A stretch of 64,000 nucleotides of DNA from positions 5,531-69,530 of the forward strand of contig CABQMF010000007.1 of assembly GCA_902465265.1 (NCBI GenBank), given 5' to 3'. This DNA comes from an uncultured Collinsella sp. (GTDB lineage: Bacteria > Actinomycetota > Coriobacteriia > Coriobacteriales > Coriobacteriaceae). The notes under the pieces were generated by a model. The model was not told the origin of the DNA. It did no database searches and saw nothing but the letters and a program-made list of their open reading frames with translations. A program made the position numbers and the translations under genes. Positions 16,796 to 25,998 of this stretch are shown piece by piece. The stretch's first letter is position 1. Each line of letters starts with the position of its first letter.

Positions 16796-16832
16796 GATCC
16801 CTCCCGGTGTTTGTATGCTGCACGTAATTGTA

Positions 16833-16867
16833 ACCAGTCTTTTTGGGACGGGGCTAAAAAGACTGGT
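16833..16867. repeat. Core-hairpin repeat, ACCAGTC-armed unit
   Basis: ACCAGTCTTTT and AAAAGACTGGT pair around the core TGGGACGGGGCT. It lies between the divergent ygiQ and DUF1275 genes and is a member of the same family as the units at 24820, 25996 and 36892. Confidence 0.7.
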
Positions 16868-17057
16868 GGAGTACATGGGCTGGCGGATCGGCGCGTCGAT
16901 GCGGGTGCTGTATCCGCCGTTTGTTTCCAGACTGTGTATCTGCGCGTTGGGGAAGCCGTCTCGCGCGCACGCCATGTTGTCAATGGGTTACAGTATGAAC
17001 GGCGGCTATGTTTCCGCCAACGCACGAGAGAGTCGTCAACAAGGAGGATGCACGACG

Positions 17058-17774
17058 ATGCAGCGTGCCAAACAGATATCGGAGTCTATTGAGCTGGGCA
17101 TCATCTTGGCGCTCGCCGGTGGCTTTATGGACGTGTATTCGTACATTGGGCGCGACCATGTTTTCGCCAACGCGCAGACAGGCAACATCCTGCTCGTGGG
17201 CGTGAGCATCTCGGAGGGCAATTGGGCACTTGCGGGGCGCTACTTCTTCCCTGTGGTGTCGTTTGCCGTGGGTATTATGCTTGCCGATCTGGTACACGAG
17301 CGGTTTGGCAGCGTGATCCACTGGCGTCAGGTGACGGTGTTCTTTGAAGCCGTCATCTTGCTGGGCGTGAGCTTTATCCCGGGCGGCAATTTCAACCTGC
17401 TCGCCAACTGCCTCACCTCGTTTGCCTGCGGCATGCAGGTCGAGAGCTTCCGCAAGATCCACGGTCACGGCATCGCTACGACCATGTGCATCGGCAACTT
17501 GCGCAACGCTCTGCAAAACGTGGACGATTACATCATCACCCACAGGCGCGGCTTTTTGGAAAACGGCCTGCTGTACTTTGGCGTGATCTTCACCTTTGTG
17601 TTTGGCGCCGTGTTGGGCAACTGGTGTATTGAGCGCATGGGCCTGCACGCCATCGTCGTGGCGAGCTTGCTGCTGTTTGTCGCGTTTGCCATCATGTTCA
17701 TCGACCGTGAGCGCGACTTGCGCTTACGCTGGAAGGTTGCGGCCGAGGCTTGGAAAGAGGGCTGCCGAAAGTAA
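17058..17774 (+). CDS. DUF1275 (YoaK-like) membrane protein
   Basis: Integral membrane protein of about 238 residues with roughly six hydrophobic segments. The start GIILALAGGFMDVYSYI and the following FANAQTGNILLVG are the family's recognisable signature. ATG 17058 has AAGGAGG ten nt upstream. Function is unknown; some relatives are called YoaK. It is a single gene with its own terminator. Confidence 0.88.
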   Translation: MQRAKQISESIELGIILALAGGFMDVYSYIGRDHVFANAQTGNILLVGVSISEGNWALAGRYFFPVVSFAVGIMLADLVHERFGSVIHWRQVTVFFEAVILLGVSFIPGGNFNLLANCLTSFACGMQVESFRKIHGHGIATTMCIGNLRNALQNVDDYIITHRRGFLENGLLYFGVIFTFVFGAVLGNWCIERMGLHAIVVASLLLFVAFAIMFIDRERDLRLRWKVAAEAWKEGCRK

Positions 17775-17780
17775 CCGAAT

Positions 17781-17816
17781 GCGGCAAAGGGGCTGTCCCT
17801 TTGCCGCAATCTTTTT
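17781..17816 (+). terminator. Terminator after the DUF1275 gene
   Basis: GCGGCAAAGGG pairs perfectly with CCCTTTGCCGC around a short loop, followed by AATCTTTTT, 7 nt after the stop codon. Confidence 0.88.
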
Positions 17817-17823
17817 CATCATC

Positions 17824-17880
17824 TGTTGAAACGCTTTAACAATTTTGACGTTCTCACGTGTTTTTTGTTTCAAAAGCGTT
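17824..17880. promoter_or_regulatory. Candidate LacI-type operator and promoter region of the alcohol dehydrogenase gene
   Basis: TGTTGAAACGCTTTAACA (17824-17841) is an imperfect palindrome with a central CG, as in LacI/CcpA-family operators. AAACGCTTT at 17829-17837 is repeated inverted as AAAGCGTT at 17873-17880. TTGACG at 17845-17850 is a possible -35, with only a weak -10 (TTTCAA). Confidence 0.35.
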
Positions 17881-17939
17881 AGGATGGGACTCGTAGCGTG
17901 GGGCGTAATGGGTGCCCCGCACACGATTGGAGGCTATCA

Positions 17940-19106
17940 ATGGCTAATCGTTTCGTTCTCAATACCATCTCTTATCATGGTTCCGGCGCCATCAAGGAGA
18001 TCCCCGGCGAGCTCCAGCGTCGCGGCTACAAGAAGATCTTCGTCTGCTCCGACCCCGATCTGGTCAAGTTTGGCGTTACCGCTAAGGTGACCGACGAGCT
18101 CGACGCCGCCGGCATCGCTTGGAGCCTCTACTCCGAGATCAAGCCCAACCCCACGATCCAGAACGTCAAGGACGGCGTCGAGGCCTTCAAGGCCGCCGAG
18201 GCTGACGCTATCGTGACCATCGGTGGCGGCTCCTCCATGGACACCGCCAAGGCCATCGGCATCATCATCAACAACCCCGAGTTCGCCGATGTCCGCAGCC
18301 TCGAGGGCGTTGCTCCCACCAAGAACCACGCCGTGTTCACCATCGCCGTGCCGACGACCGCCGGTACCGCTGCCGAGGTGACCATCAATTACGTCATCAC
18401 CGACCCCGAGAAGGTCCGCAAGTTCGTGTGCGTCGACACCAACGACGCCCCCGAGGTCGCCGTCGTCGACCCCGACATGATGGCTTCCATGCCCGCCGGC
18501 CTGACCGCTTCCACCGGTATGGACGCTCTGACCCACGCCATCGAGGGCTACACCACCAAGGGCGCCTGGGAGCTTTCCGACATGTTCCACTTTGAGGCTA
18601 TCAAGCTGATCAGCGAGAACCTGCGCGATTCCGTTGCCGAGGCCAAGTCCGGTCAGCCCGGCTCCGGCCGTGAGGGCATGGCTCTTGGTCAGTATGTCGC
18701 CGGCATGGGCTTCTCCAATGTTGGCCTGGGCATCGATCACGCCATGGCTCACACCCTGTCCGCTCACTACGACACTCCGCACGGCGTCGCTTGCGCCATG
18801 CTGCTGCCGATCGCCATGGAGTTCAACAAGCCGGTTTGCGCCGAGCGCCTGGCCAAGGTTGCCGTCGCCATGGGCGTTGACACCACGGGTATGAGCACCG
18901 ACGAGGCCGCCGATGCCGCCATCGCCGCCGTCAAGCAGCTCTCTGCCGACGTGAACATCCCGCACGTCTGCGAGGCCATGAAGGCTGACGAGATCGAGGT
19001 CCTGGCCAAGGACGCCATGGCCGACGCCTGCTTCCCGGGCAACCCGCGCGAGGCGACGCTCGACGACGTCATCGAGCTCTTCAAGAAGATCTGCCCGGCT
19101 GCCTAA
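17940..19106 (+). CDS. Iron-containing alcohol dehydrogenase
   Basis: Group III alcohol dehydrogenase of about 388 residues (butanol/1,2-propanediol/lactaldehyde dehydrogenase type), reducing aldehydes with NAD(P)H in fermentation. Visible features: coenzyme site GGGSSMDTAK near 95, PTTAGTAAEVT near 138, and metal-binding histidines in GIDHAMAHTLSAHYDTPHG near 266-281. Start ATG 17940 has GGAGG six nt before it. The gene is strongly biased to preferred codons, suggesting high expression. It is monocistronic. The substrate cannot be named from sequence alone. Confidence 0.92.
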   Translation: MANRFVLNTISYHGSGAIKEIPGELQRRGYKKIFVCSDPDLVKFGVTAKVTDELDAAGIAWSLYSEIKPNPTIQNVKDGVEAFKAAEADAIVTIGGGSSMDTAKAIGIIINNPEFADVRSLEGVAPTKNHAVFTIAVPTTAGTAAEVTINYVITDPEKVRKFVCVDTNDAPEVAVVDPDMMASMPAGLTASTGMDALTHAIEGYTTKGAWELSDMFHFEAIKLISENLRDSVAEAKSGQPGSGREGMALGQYVAGMGFSNVGLGIDHAMAHTLSAHYDTPHGVACAMLLPIAMEFNKPVCAERLAKVAVAMGVDTTGMSTDEAADAAIAAVKQLSADVNIPHVCEAMKADEIEVLAKDAMADACFPGNPREATLDDVIELFKKICPAA

Positions 19107-19113
19107 CTTGGTT

Positions 19114-19243
19114 CGGCGGGCCCCTGCCCGTTAGCCCTAGAATCGTCCTCGGACATGTCGGAGGCCCCGCTGCGCACTACGTGCGGCGGGGCCTCCTTCT
19201 GTCCTGCGGAAAGATTCTGGGGCTAACGGGCAGGGGCCCGCCG
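19114..19243. repeat. 130-bp MITE-like element or large hairpin with 31-bp terminal inverted repeats
   Basis: Arms at 19114-19144 and 19213-19243 (starting CGGCGGGCCCCTGCCCG) match over 31 bp with a single difference that would be a G-U pair in RNA. Inside lies a second hairpin, GGAGGCCCCGC with GCGGGGCCTCC (about 19170-19196) followed by TTCT, which can end transcription of the alcohol dehydrogenase gene. No clear target duplication flanks it. Confidence 0.75.
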
Positions 19244-19362
19244 GCTCGTTATCGTGGCGGGCGCAGTTCTAGGGACCTCGATGGGTCATCTCGCTAGGTA
19301 AAAAGATGGTTCGCGGTGGTATTGTTGCTGTGGGCTCAATTCGATATGAAAGGGTGATTTTG

Positions 19363-20391
19363 GTGTCCAAGATGGATTCTACGCTCTCCTATATTACTGA
19401 CCAGTTGAAGGCGCTTACCTCGATTGCTTCGCCTACGGGGTTTACCCGTGCGGCGACTGATTATCTAATGGAAACGTTGCGCGATATGGGCTTTGGCCCC
19501 GAGCGTTCCAATAAGGGCAACGTGCTGGTTGAGCTTGGCGGCGAGGGCGAGCCGCTTGTGTTGGCGAGCCATGTTGATACCCTGGGCGCCATGGTGCGCT
19601 CCATCAAGGACAATGGCCGCCTGCGTCCCACGACGCTCGGTGGGCACCAGTGGTCTACGGCCGATGGTGAGAACTGCACCGTTTACACACGCGATGGCAA
19701 TGTCTACACGGGCGTGGTTCTTAACACCGAGCCTTCGGCGCATGTGGCCGATGAGCCGGTCAAGACCATCGAGAAGAACATGGAAATCCTGCTCGACGAG
19801 AACGTTGACAGCAAGGACGATGTGCTCGAGCTGGGTATTCAGACCGGCGACATCATCGCTATGGACCCGCGTACCACGGTGACGGAGAGCGGCTACATCA
19901 AGAGTCGCTTCCTTGACGACAAGCTGTCCGCGTCGATTCTGCTGGGCTTGGCGCGTGCCGTCGCCGCTGGCGAGGTGACGCTTTCGCGCAAGGTATCGCT
20001 GCTCTTTACGGTGTACGAGGAGGTCGGCCACGGCGGTGCCTTCGTGCCGGCCGACACGCGCGAGATGATCAGCGTGGACATGGGCTGTGTGGGCGACGAC
20101 CTGGGCTGCACCGAGCGCATGGTGTCGATTTGCGCCAAGGATTCGGGTGGCCCCTACAACTACGATCTGGTGACCACGCTGTCCAATATCGCGCGCGAGC
20201 TTGAGCTCGATTACGCCATCGATGTGTACCCGCACTACGGCTCCGACGTCGAGGCCACGCTCTCGGCTGGTTACGACATTCGCCATGGTCTGATCGGCCC
20301 CGGCGTGTACGCGAGCCACAACTACGAGCGCAGCCACATAGACGGCGTGCGCAACACCTACGAGCTCGTCCGCGCCTACGTGCAGCGCTAG
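19363..20391 (+). CDS. M42-family metallo-aminopeptidase
   Basis: Cytosolic dinuclear-metal aminopeptidase of about 342 residues (glutamyl aminopeptidase/TET/PepA-like, often annotated as endoglucanase M). Expected ligands and catalytic residues are visible: ASHVDTLG near 68, RFLDDKLSA near 183, YEEVGHGG near 217, a DMG aspartate near 240 and SHNYERSH near the C-terminus. It trims peptides in the cytoplasm. GTG 19363 is chosen because GAAAGGG lies 8 nt upstream; ATG 19372 is the alternative, and an upstream ATG at 19306 has no good ribosome site. Single gene with its own terminator. Confidence 0.9.
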   Translation: MSKMDSTLSYITDQLKALTSIASPTGFTRAATDYLMETLRDMGFGPERSNKGNVLVELGGEGEPLVLASHVDTLGAMVRSIKDNGRLRPTTLGGHQWSTADGENCTVYTRDGNVYTGVVLNTEPSAHVADEPVKTIEKNMEILLDENVDSKDDVLELGIQTGDIIAMDPRTTVTESGYIKSRFLDDKLSASILLGLARAVAAGEVTLSRKVSLLFTVYEEVGHGGAFVPADTREMISVDMGCVGDDLGCTERMVSICAKDSGGPYNYDLVTTLSNIARELELDYAIDVYPHYGSDVEATLSAGYDIRHGLIGPGVYASHNYERSHIDGVRNTYELVRAYVQR

Positions 20392-20424
20392 GGGAGCAGC
20401 TTGCGACTCGGCTGACCAATCGCT

Positions 20425-20450
20425 AAGGCCCGATTTCTCGGGCCTTTTTT
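20425..20450 (+). terminator. Terminator after the M42 peptidase gene
   Basis: AAGGCCCGA pairs with TCGGGCCTT around TTTC and runs into TTTTTT, about 33 nt after the stop. Confidence 0.9.
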
Positions 20451-20529
20451 CGCTTCAGTCTGTTTAGTATTATGCTGTATAAAACTAATGAACTTAACGT
20501 TTGGAATACTTAACGAGGTGACGTGGCGT

Positions 20530-21903
20530 ATGGATACATCTGAGTACTTGTCTATGGGTGATGCTGCCCACCTGTTGGGCGTTACGAAAGCCCGCATATC
20601 TCAACTTGCCGCATCGGGAAAGCTCGCGTGCGATATTGTGGGCGGACGGAAGATGGTTGAGTATGATTCTGCGGTTGCTTATCAAAAGGTCCGCAAACGT
20701 GGACGCCGTCCTGCGGCCGATGTGGGGCGCAAGTTTACGCTGATGTCGGCCGACCATGAGGTCGCGCATGTCTCATTTAATCCGACGCGCGAGTTTCCCT
20801 TCGAAATCGCCGAGGTCCTCGATGCGCAACGAATGCCGTTTGGCACGTGCTCGAGCTCTTCTCCAACGGTGAATAAACGGGAGCTCAACGTGTGGTGGGG
20901 CCATCGGTCGGTGCCTGACGTCCGTCCCGGACTCGTCTCGCGCTATCGTGAACTGGGAATTGCCAGTGGCATCGAGGTTCCGGTTCGGTGCCTGGGCCTA
21001 TCACTTTCGGATTGTTATTGGCTGCGACCGGCAGAATGCGACGGGCTCGAATGGCGAAACCTCAATTACTTCGAGAATGATTTTGAGCGATCGGCGCCCG
21101 AAGAGCGTTCGGGTTGGCTGGAAGGCATCGGTCTTAAAAATCCGGATAACACGTCCGAGGGCGAGCTCCCTAAATCGTGGATGATCCGAAACGGCATTCG
21201 CGTTTTGGCTAAAGGGTGCGGGATGGACGATCAGCGTCCCTTTAACGAGGCGGTTGCAACGGCTCTGCATCGTCGCTTGCTGTCGGAGGGCGAGTTTGTT
21301 TCTTATACGGTTGAGCGGATGTTCGATGGCCCTGTGTGTCTGTGCGACGACTTTCTAGACGGCCGCGAGGAATATGTTCCGGCTGTTTACGTTAAGAACG
21401 CCCTTGGCGGCCAGCGAGGAAGCTCGACGTACGACCGGTACTGCCGCTACCTCGGCAAGCATGGTGTCGATGAGGCCGCTGTGAGAAGGTCTATGTCGCA
21501 GATGATTGTCTGCGATGCCCTTTTGGCCAACAGCGACCGCCATTGGCGAAACTTCGGCATCATCCGCAATGTCGATACCCTGGAGATAAGGCCTGCTCCG
21601 CTGTTCGATAGCGGCAACTGCCTGTGGTACAACGTGCCAACTGCCGTGCTCGCAGCTGGGGAGTTTGGGTTTTCCGCTAAGCCGTTTGGGCCCGACCCTT
21701 CCGTCCAGCTGGCGCTTGCGGACTCACTCGATTGGTTCGATTCATCGCGGCTCAACGGATTTGTTGATGAGGCAATCGAGATTCTTTCGCAGAGCGAATG
21801 GGCGACGGCGGAGGGTCGACTCGAGGCCATTCGCCGCGGCCTCGAGCGTCGCATAATCGAGGTTAGTGCCGCTGTTGAGGTACTTCGACACGTGCGGCGA
21901 TAA
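20530..21903 (+). CDS. HTH domain fused to a HipA-like kinase domain
   Basis: Protein of about 457 residues. Residues 5-60 form a helix-turn-helix of the excisionase/MerR type (DAAHLLGVTKARISQLAASG). The C-terminal half contains DALLANSDRHWRNFG and APLFDSGN, which match the catalytic loop and metal-binding segments of HipA-type Ser/Thr kinases. No HipB-like antitoxin gene is adjacent, so the N-terminal HTH may provide DNA binding in the same chain. TATAAA at 20478-20483 could be a -10, which would put transcription start near 20490 and favour ATG 20530 (GAGGTG upstream) over ATG 20488. Codon use is less biased than in its neighbours, consistent with an accessory gene. Whether it is a toxin or a regulator is unknown. 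Confidence 0.7.
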   Translation: MDTSEYLSMGDAAHLLGVTKARISQLAASGKLACDIVGGRKMVEYDSAVAYQKVRKRGRRPAADVGRKFTLMSADHEVAHVSFNPTREFPFEIAEVLDAQRMPFGTCSSSSPTVNKRELNVWWGHRSVPDVRPGLVSRYRELGIASGIEVPVRCLGLSLSDCYWLRPAECDGLEWRNLNYFENDFERSAPEERSGWLEGIGLKNPDNTSEGELPKSWMIRNGIRVLAKGCGMDDQRPFNEAVATALHRRLLSEGEFVSYTVERMFDGPVCLCDDFLDGREEYVPAVYVKNALGGQRGSSTYDRYCRYLGKHGVDEAAVRRSMSQMIVCDALLANSDRHWRNFGIIRNVDTLEIRPAPLFDSGNCLWYNVPTAVLAAGEFGFSAKPFGPDPSVQLALADSLDWFDSSRLNGFVDEAIEILSQSEWATAEGRLEAIRRGLERRIIEVSAAVEVLRHVRR

Positions 21904-21911
21904 ACCCGCGG

Positions 21912-23012
21912 CTACTTAAGTGCGCCGGTCACGGTGCCGCCGCCCAGGACGATGTCGCCGCGGTAGACTACAACGGCTTGGCCGGGGGCGATGGCTCGTT
22001 GCGGCTCGTCAAAAGTTAGCAGCATTTGCCCGTCTTCGTTACGCGTAAGGGTCGCTGCCTGGTCTTTCTGACGGTAGCGGTACTTGGCACCTACGCGAAT
22101 GCCGCCGGCGTCGAGCTCCGCCTCCATGCGTGCGTCCGGCGCGCTCCAGATCCACTCATCGGCCGTGAGGGCAGCGGCGGTCAGGTCCTCGGCTTCGCCC
22201 AGATGCACGGTGTTGTTGGCGGCGTCGACGCCCGTCACATACACGGGATGCGCCATCGCGACGCCCAGGCCCTTGCGCTGGCCGATGGTATAACGCAAGG
22301 CGCCGTTGTGACGTCCGACCACGCTGCCGTCGCGCCATACAATATCGCCCGGCTCGGCGGCATGTCCGCAGCGGCGCTCGATATAGCCCGCGTAGTCACC
22401 GTCTGGAATAAAGCAGATGTCCTCGCTTTCGGCCTTCTTGGCGTTGGTAAAGCCCTGCTCGGCGGCTATGCGGCGCACGTCGCGCTCTTTGTCTAGGCCT
22501 GCCAGCGGAAAGATCGTGTGCGCCAGGCGCTCCTGCGTAAGCGAATACAAAAAGTAACTCTGGTCCTTTTTGGGGTCCTCGCCGCGATGTAACTGCCAGG
22601 TGCCGTCTGCCGCCTGGCTTGTTTTGGCGTAATGTCCCGTTGCGATGTAGTCGCAGCCCATGTCCAGCGCCGCATCGAGCAGCGCGCCAAACTTAATGTG
22701 GCGGTTGCAGATAATGCACGGGTTGGGCGTCAGCCCCTCCTGGTAGGCGTTCACAAAACGCTCGATAACGCTGTGGTCGAAGGTCTGCTGCAGGTCGAGC
22801 ACATGGTGGGGTATCCCCAGACGCTCGGCGACGGCCTTTGCATCGGCGATGTCGCGGTCGACTTTGCTCATGCTCGTGGCGGGGTCGGGTGTGGGGCAGG
22901 TGAGGCGCATGGTGGCACCGACGCATTCGTAGCCCTGGCTTTTGAGCAGGTACGCGGTCACGCTGGAATCGACACCGCCGCTCATGGCGACGAACACGCG
23001 CTTATTGTGCAT
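21912..23012 (-). CDS. mnmA: tRNA 2-thiouridylase MnmA
   Basis: Adds sulfur to U34 of Lys, Glu and Gln tRNAs in an ATP-dependent reaction; about 366 residues. The PP-loop SGGVDSS lies at residues 10-16, the first catalytic cysteine in NPCIICNRHIKF near 102, and the second in EDICFIPDGDY near 200. TGHYAK is also conserved. ATG 23012 has AAGGAGA upstream. The gene follows cysK on the same strand but a terminator lies between them; grouping a thiolation enzyme with cysteine synthesis makes sense because cysteine is the sulfur source. Confidence 0.95.
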   Translation of the reverse strand: MHNKRVFVAMSGGVDSSVTAYLLKSQGYECVGATMRLTCPTPDPATSMSKVDRDIADAKAVAERLGIPHHVLDLQQTFDHSVIERFVNAYQEGLTPNPCIICNRHIKFGALLDAALDMGCDYIATGHYAKTSQAADGTWQLHRGEDPKKDQSYFLYSLTQERLAHTIFPLAGLDKERDVRRIAAEQGFTNAKKAESEDICFIPDGDYAGYIERRCGHAAEPGDIVWRDGSVVGRHNGALRYTIGQRKGLGVAMAHPVYVTGVDAANNTVHLGEAEDLTAAALTADEWIWSAPDARMEAELDAGGIRVGAKYRYRQKDQAATLTRNEDGQMLLTFDEPQRAIAPGQAVVVYRGDIVLGGGTVTGALK

Positions 23013-23041
23013 GGGGAGGTTCTCCTTGGTGGCATGTGGCC

Positions 23042-23080
23042 AAAAAAGAAAAGCGGCGCGGGAGGCTGGTTCCGCGCCGC
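23042..23080 (-). terminator. Terminator between cysK and mnmA
   Basis: Read on the minus strand, GCGGCGCGG pairs with CCGCGCCGC around a 10-nt loop and is followed by a T-rich tract (TTTTCTTTTTT). Confidence 0.85.
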
Positions 23081-23193
23081 AGACATTGTAGCAAGTTCGG
23101 ACGTCTCGTGGGACACCCGGTTGGGATGAGCTCAGGCGGCCAGAAGAGAGAGGAGACCGGCGTGCCTTGGGCCTATCGACAAGTGACGGGCCC

Positions 23194-24132
<939 letters not shown>

Positions 24133-24190
24133 GGTGAACCTCCAAAGTGTTCAAGTTGCTGGTTGCCGTGTGGTTTCACGGTGTGTCTAG

Positions 24191-24230
24191 CAGCTAAACC
24201 CATAAACCTTATAGGTTGTTCGTTTAGCTG
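24191..24230. promoter_or_regulatory. Nested inverted repeat between cysK and the Rrf2 gene
   Basis: CAGCTAAAC (24191-24199) and GTTTAGCTG (24222-24230) are perfect inverted arms; between them sits AACCTTATAGGTT (24205-24217), a palindrome with a 3-nt centre. The position 60-100 bp upstream of cysK and 155 bp upstream of the regulator makes it a good candidate for Rrf2 binding or for a leader structure of cysK. Confidence 0.45.
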
Positions 24231-24385
24231 TTGGCAAGCATAGTAGACACTAAAGCCTAGTAATGCAATAGGAAATAGAAGATTATTACGAGTCGATTAA
24301 CCATCTTGACCGGAACGGGTATTTTCAAACCCATTTTTTCGGCTAGAATTTCAACGGACTAAAAGACCGAAAGGCAGCACTATAT

Positions 24386-24814
24386 ATGTTGGTTTCTACT
24401 AAGGGCAGGTACGCCCTGCGCGTTATGGTCGATCTGGCCGAGCACCAGGCGGCCGGCCGCATCCCGCTCAAAGAGATCGCGGCGCGACAGGGGATTTCCG
24501 AGAAATATCTCGAGAACATCTTGGCTACGCTCGTGCGCGCCAACATGCTTTCGGGCATGCGTGGCAAGGGCGGCGGCTATGTGCTCACGCGCCCGCCCGA
24601 GCAGTACACGGTGGGCGAGATCCTGCGCCTGACCGAGGGCAGCCTGGCGCCGGTCGCCTGCCTGGATGGCGACTGCAAGGGTTGCTCGCGATCTGATGAG
24701 TGCCCCACGCTCGACGTGTGGAAGAACCTGGACAAGCTCATCAACGACTACCTTGACGGCGTGACGCTCGACCAGCTCGTCGCCCCCAGCGAAGGCTACG
24801 ACTACGTCATCTAG
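24386..24814 (+). CDS. Rrf2-family transcriptional regulator (CymR/IscR-like)
   Basis: Winged-helix regulator of about 142 residues. The start MLVSTKGRYALRVMVDLA, the HTH segment IAARQGISEKYLENIL and GKGGGY are standard for the family. Late cysteines in CLDGDCKGCSRSDEC resemble the Fe-S binding cysteines of IscR/NsrR members, so iron-sulfur or redox sensing is possible, although the spacing differs. The divergent cysK suggests CymR-like control of cysteine synthesis. GAAAGG lies upstream of ATG 24386. It is followed by a hairpin repeat and a bidirectional terminator. Confidence 0.88.
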   Translation: MLVSTKGRYALRVMVDLAEHQAAGRIPLKEIAARQGISEKYLENILATLVRANMLSGMRGKGGGYVLTRPPEQYTVGEILRLTEGSLAPVACLDGDCKGCSRSDECPTLDVWKNLDKLINDYLDGVTLDQLVAPSEGYDYVI

Positions 24815-24819
24815 CCCAC

Positions 24820-24850
24820 CTGCCATTTGGGGACGGGGTGGAAATGGTAG
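24820..24850. repeat. Core-hairpin repeat, CTGCCATTT-armed unit
   Basis: CTGCCATTT and AAATGGTAG pair (one G-U) around the core GGGGACGGGGTGG. It starts 6 nt after the Rrf2 stop codon. Confidence 0.65.
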
Positions 24851-24881
24851 ATTTTCTTGCCCTCTGAGACTTGGCAAATAA

Positions 24882-24918
24882 GAAGGCCGCCCATTTTTGC
24901 GATGGGCGGCCTTCGTTT
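24882..24918. terminator. Bidirectional terminator between convergent genes
   Basis: GAAGGCCGCCCAT and ATGGGCGGCCTTC pair perfectly; GTTTT follows on the plus strand and an A-rich run precedes it for the minus strand. It lies between the Rrf2 gene and the holin-like gene. Confidence 0.9.
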
Positions 24919-24954
24919 TGGGCTGTTGAGACGGACACGGTTGGAATGGCCGTT

Positions 24955-25320
24955 TTAGTCCTCGGCAAGACTATCGAGGATGCTGCGCATGATGGACACT
25001 AGGATGCTGCCCATAAAGGCCGAGCCAAAGCCGGCGATGGAGATGCCGACGCCCAACAGGTTGACTGACAGGTAGCTGGCAAGCTCCAGCATAAAGCTGT
25101 TGAGCACGAGCTGGAAAATGCCGAGCGTAATGATCGTGAGCGGCAGCGAGATGACCGTGAGGAACGGTTTGACGAACGAATCGACGATGTTGAGGAACAG
25201 TCCCACAAAGGCAAAGCAGACCCAGGCCTCGGCAAAGCCGAAGGGTTGGATACCGGGGACGAGGAACGTGGCGATCGCGATGGCGATCGAGGTGAAGAGC
25301 CAGTTAAGCATAAAGCGCAT
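24955..25320 (-). CDS. Phage-holin-4-2-like small membrane protein
   Basis: Protein of about 121 residues with four hydrophobic segments, matching the PF04020 group (YvlD-like, named after phage holins but chromosomal in most Actinobacteria and Firmicutes). The pattern FVGLFLNIVDSFVKPFL and LPLTIITLGIFQLVLNSFML is typical. AAAGGA precedes ATG 25320. No phage genes are nearby, so it is a household membrane protein of unknown function, not a lysis protein. Confidence 0.82.
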   Translation of the reverse strand: MRFMLNWLFTSIAIAIATFLVPGIQPFGFAEAWVCFAFVGLFLNIVDSFVKPFLTVISLPLTIITLGIFQLVLNSFMLELASYLSVNLLGVGISIAGFGSAFMGSILVSIMRSILDSLAED

Positions 25321-25644
25321 GGCGTGAATCCTTTCTTGCGCCGGGGATGCTGGCGTCGCGTGAAGCGGCTTGCGGCGGCGACTTGGATGGTTGCGCGGGC
25401 GCGCCGCGGTGTTTGGGCGCCCATTGTCTCAAATATTCGTGGAGCTTACGTGCGCATTCGGTTTCTAAACGGCGTTCGTCCTGAAAAACGTGCCGCTGAC
25501 AGAGAGTCTTGTCACTTTAGTTTGGTGGTGTGCTACACTGCTACGGGCAAATAGCCCATGCATAGTTTTATTGCATATTACGGGCGAACGATGCCCGATG
25601 TCAGTATCAACTTCGATGCCTTATGGCGGGTTTGGCGGTGATCG
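25321..25644. other. Divergent intergenic region before yerC
   Basis: Contains the ribosome site and presumed promoter of the holin-like gene (minus strand) and a possible yerC promoter: TTGTCA at 25509 with TGCTACACT (extended -10) near 25531-25539, although the spacing is loose. ATTACGGGCGAACGATGCCCGATG near 25576 can form a small hairpin. No coding sequence is supported. Confidence 0.35.
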
Positions 25645-25944
25645 ATGAATATCGAGAACATGTTTGACAAGCCTGATGTCAAGCAGCTGGTCCACGCATT
25701 TAGTCTTTTGGATGACGAGAACGATATCCAGGCGTTTTTAACCGATATCTGCACGCCGCGCGAGATTTGCGATCTTTCTCAGCGCCTGCAGGTCGCGCGC
25801 TATCTGGATGAGGGCGAGCCCTATGTTGAGGTTCAGGCCCGCACCGGCGCATCGTCCACCACGGTGAGCCGTGTATCCAAGGCGCTTAATGGCGAGTACG
25901 GTGGCTATCGCAAGATCCTCATCAAACTGGAGGACGGCGAGTAG
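25645..25944 (+). CDS. YerC/YecD-type TrpR-family regulator
   Basis: Small DNA-binding protein of 99 residues of the TrpR superfamily. LTDICTPREICDLSQRLQVARYL and TGASSTTVSRVSKALN form the HTH region characteristic of YerC. The ligand and targets are not established for the family; relatives do not bind tryptophan as TrpR does. It is a single gene ending in a terminator that runs into a hairpin repeat. Confidence 0.88.
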   Translation: MNIENMFDKPDVKQLVHAFSLLDDENDIQAFLTDICTPREICDLSQRLQVARYLDEGEPYVEVQARTGASSTTVSRVSKALNGEYGGYRKILIKLEDGE

Positions 25945-25970
25945 GCCGGCGGCAAAAACGAATTGCGCAG

Positions 25971-25998
25971 AACCGTCCCTTCGGGGGCGGTTTTTTGA
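25971..25998 (+). terminator. Terminator of yerC, continuous with a hairpin repeat
   Basis: ACCGTCCC pairs with GGGGCGGT around TTCG and runs into TTTTTT at 25991-25996; the last T is already the first base of the adjacent inverted-repeat element. Confidence 0.85.

Noticed and set aside
15539..17092. Plus-strand frame of about 517 codons opposite ygiQ
   Set aside because: Antisense to a gene with an intact radical SAM motif; no domain of its own.
24955..25320. Prophage remnant, because the protein resembles a holin family
   Set aside because: PF04020-type proteins are chromosomal housekeeping membrane proteins despite the name; no other phage genes are present.
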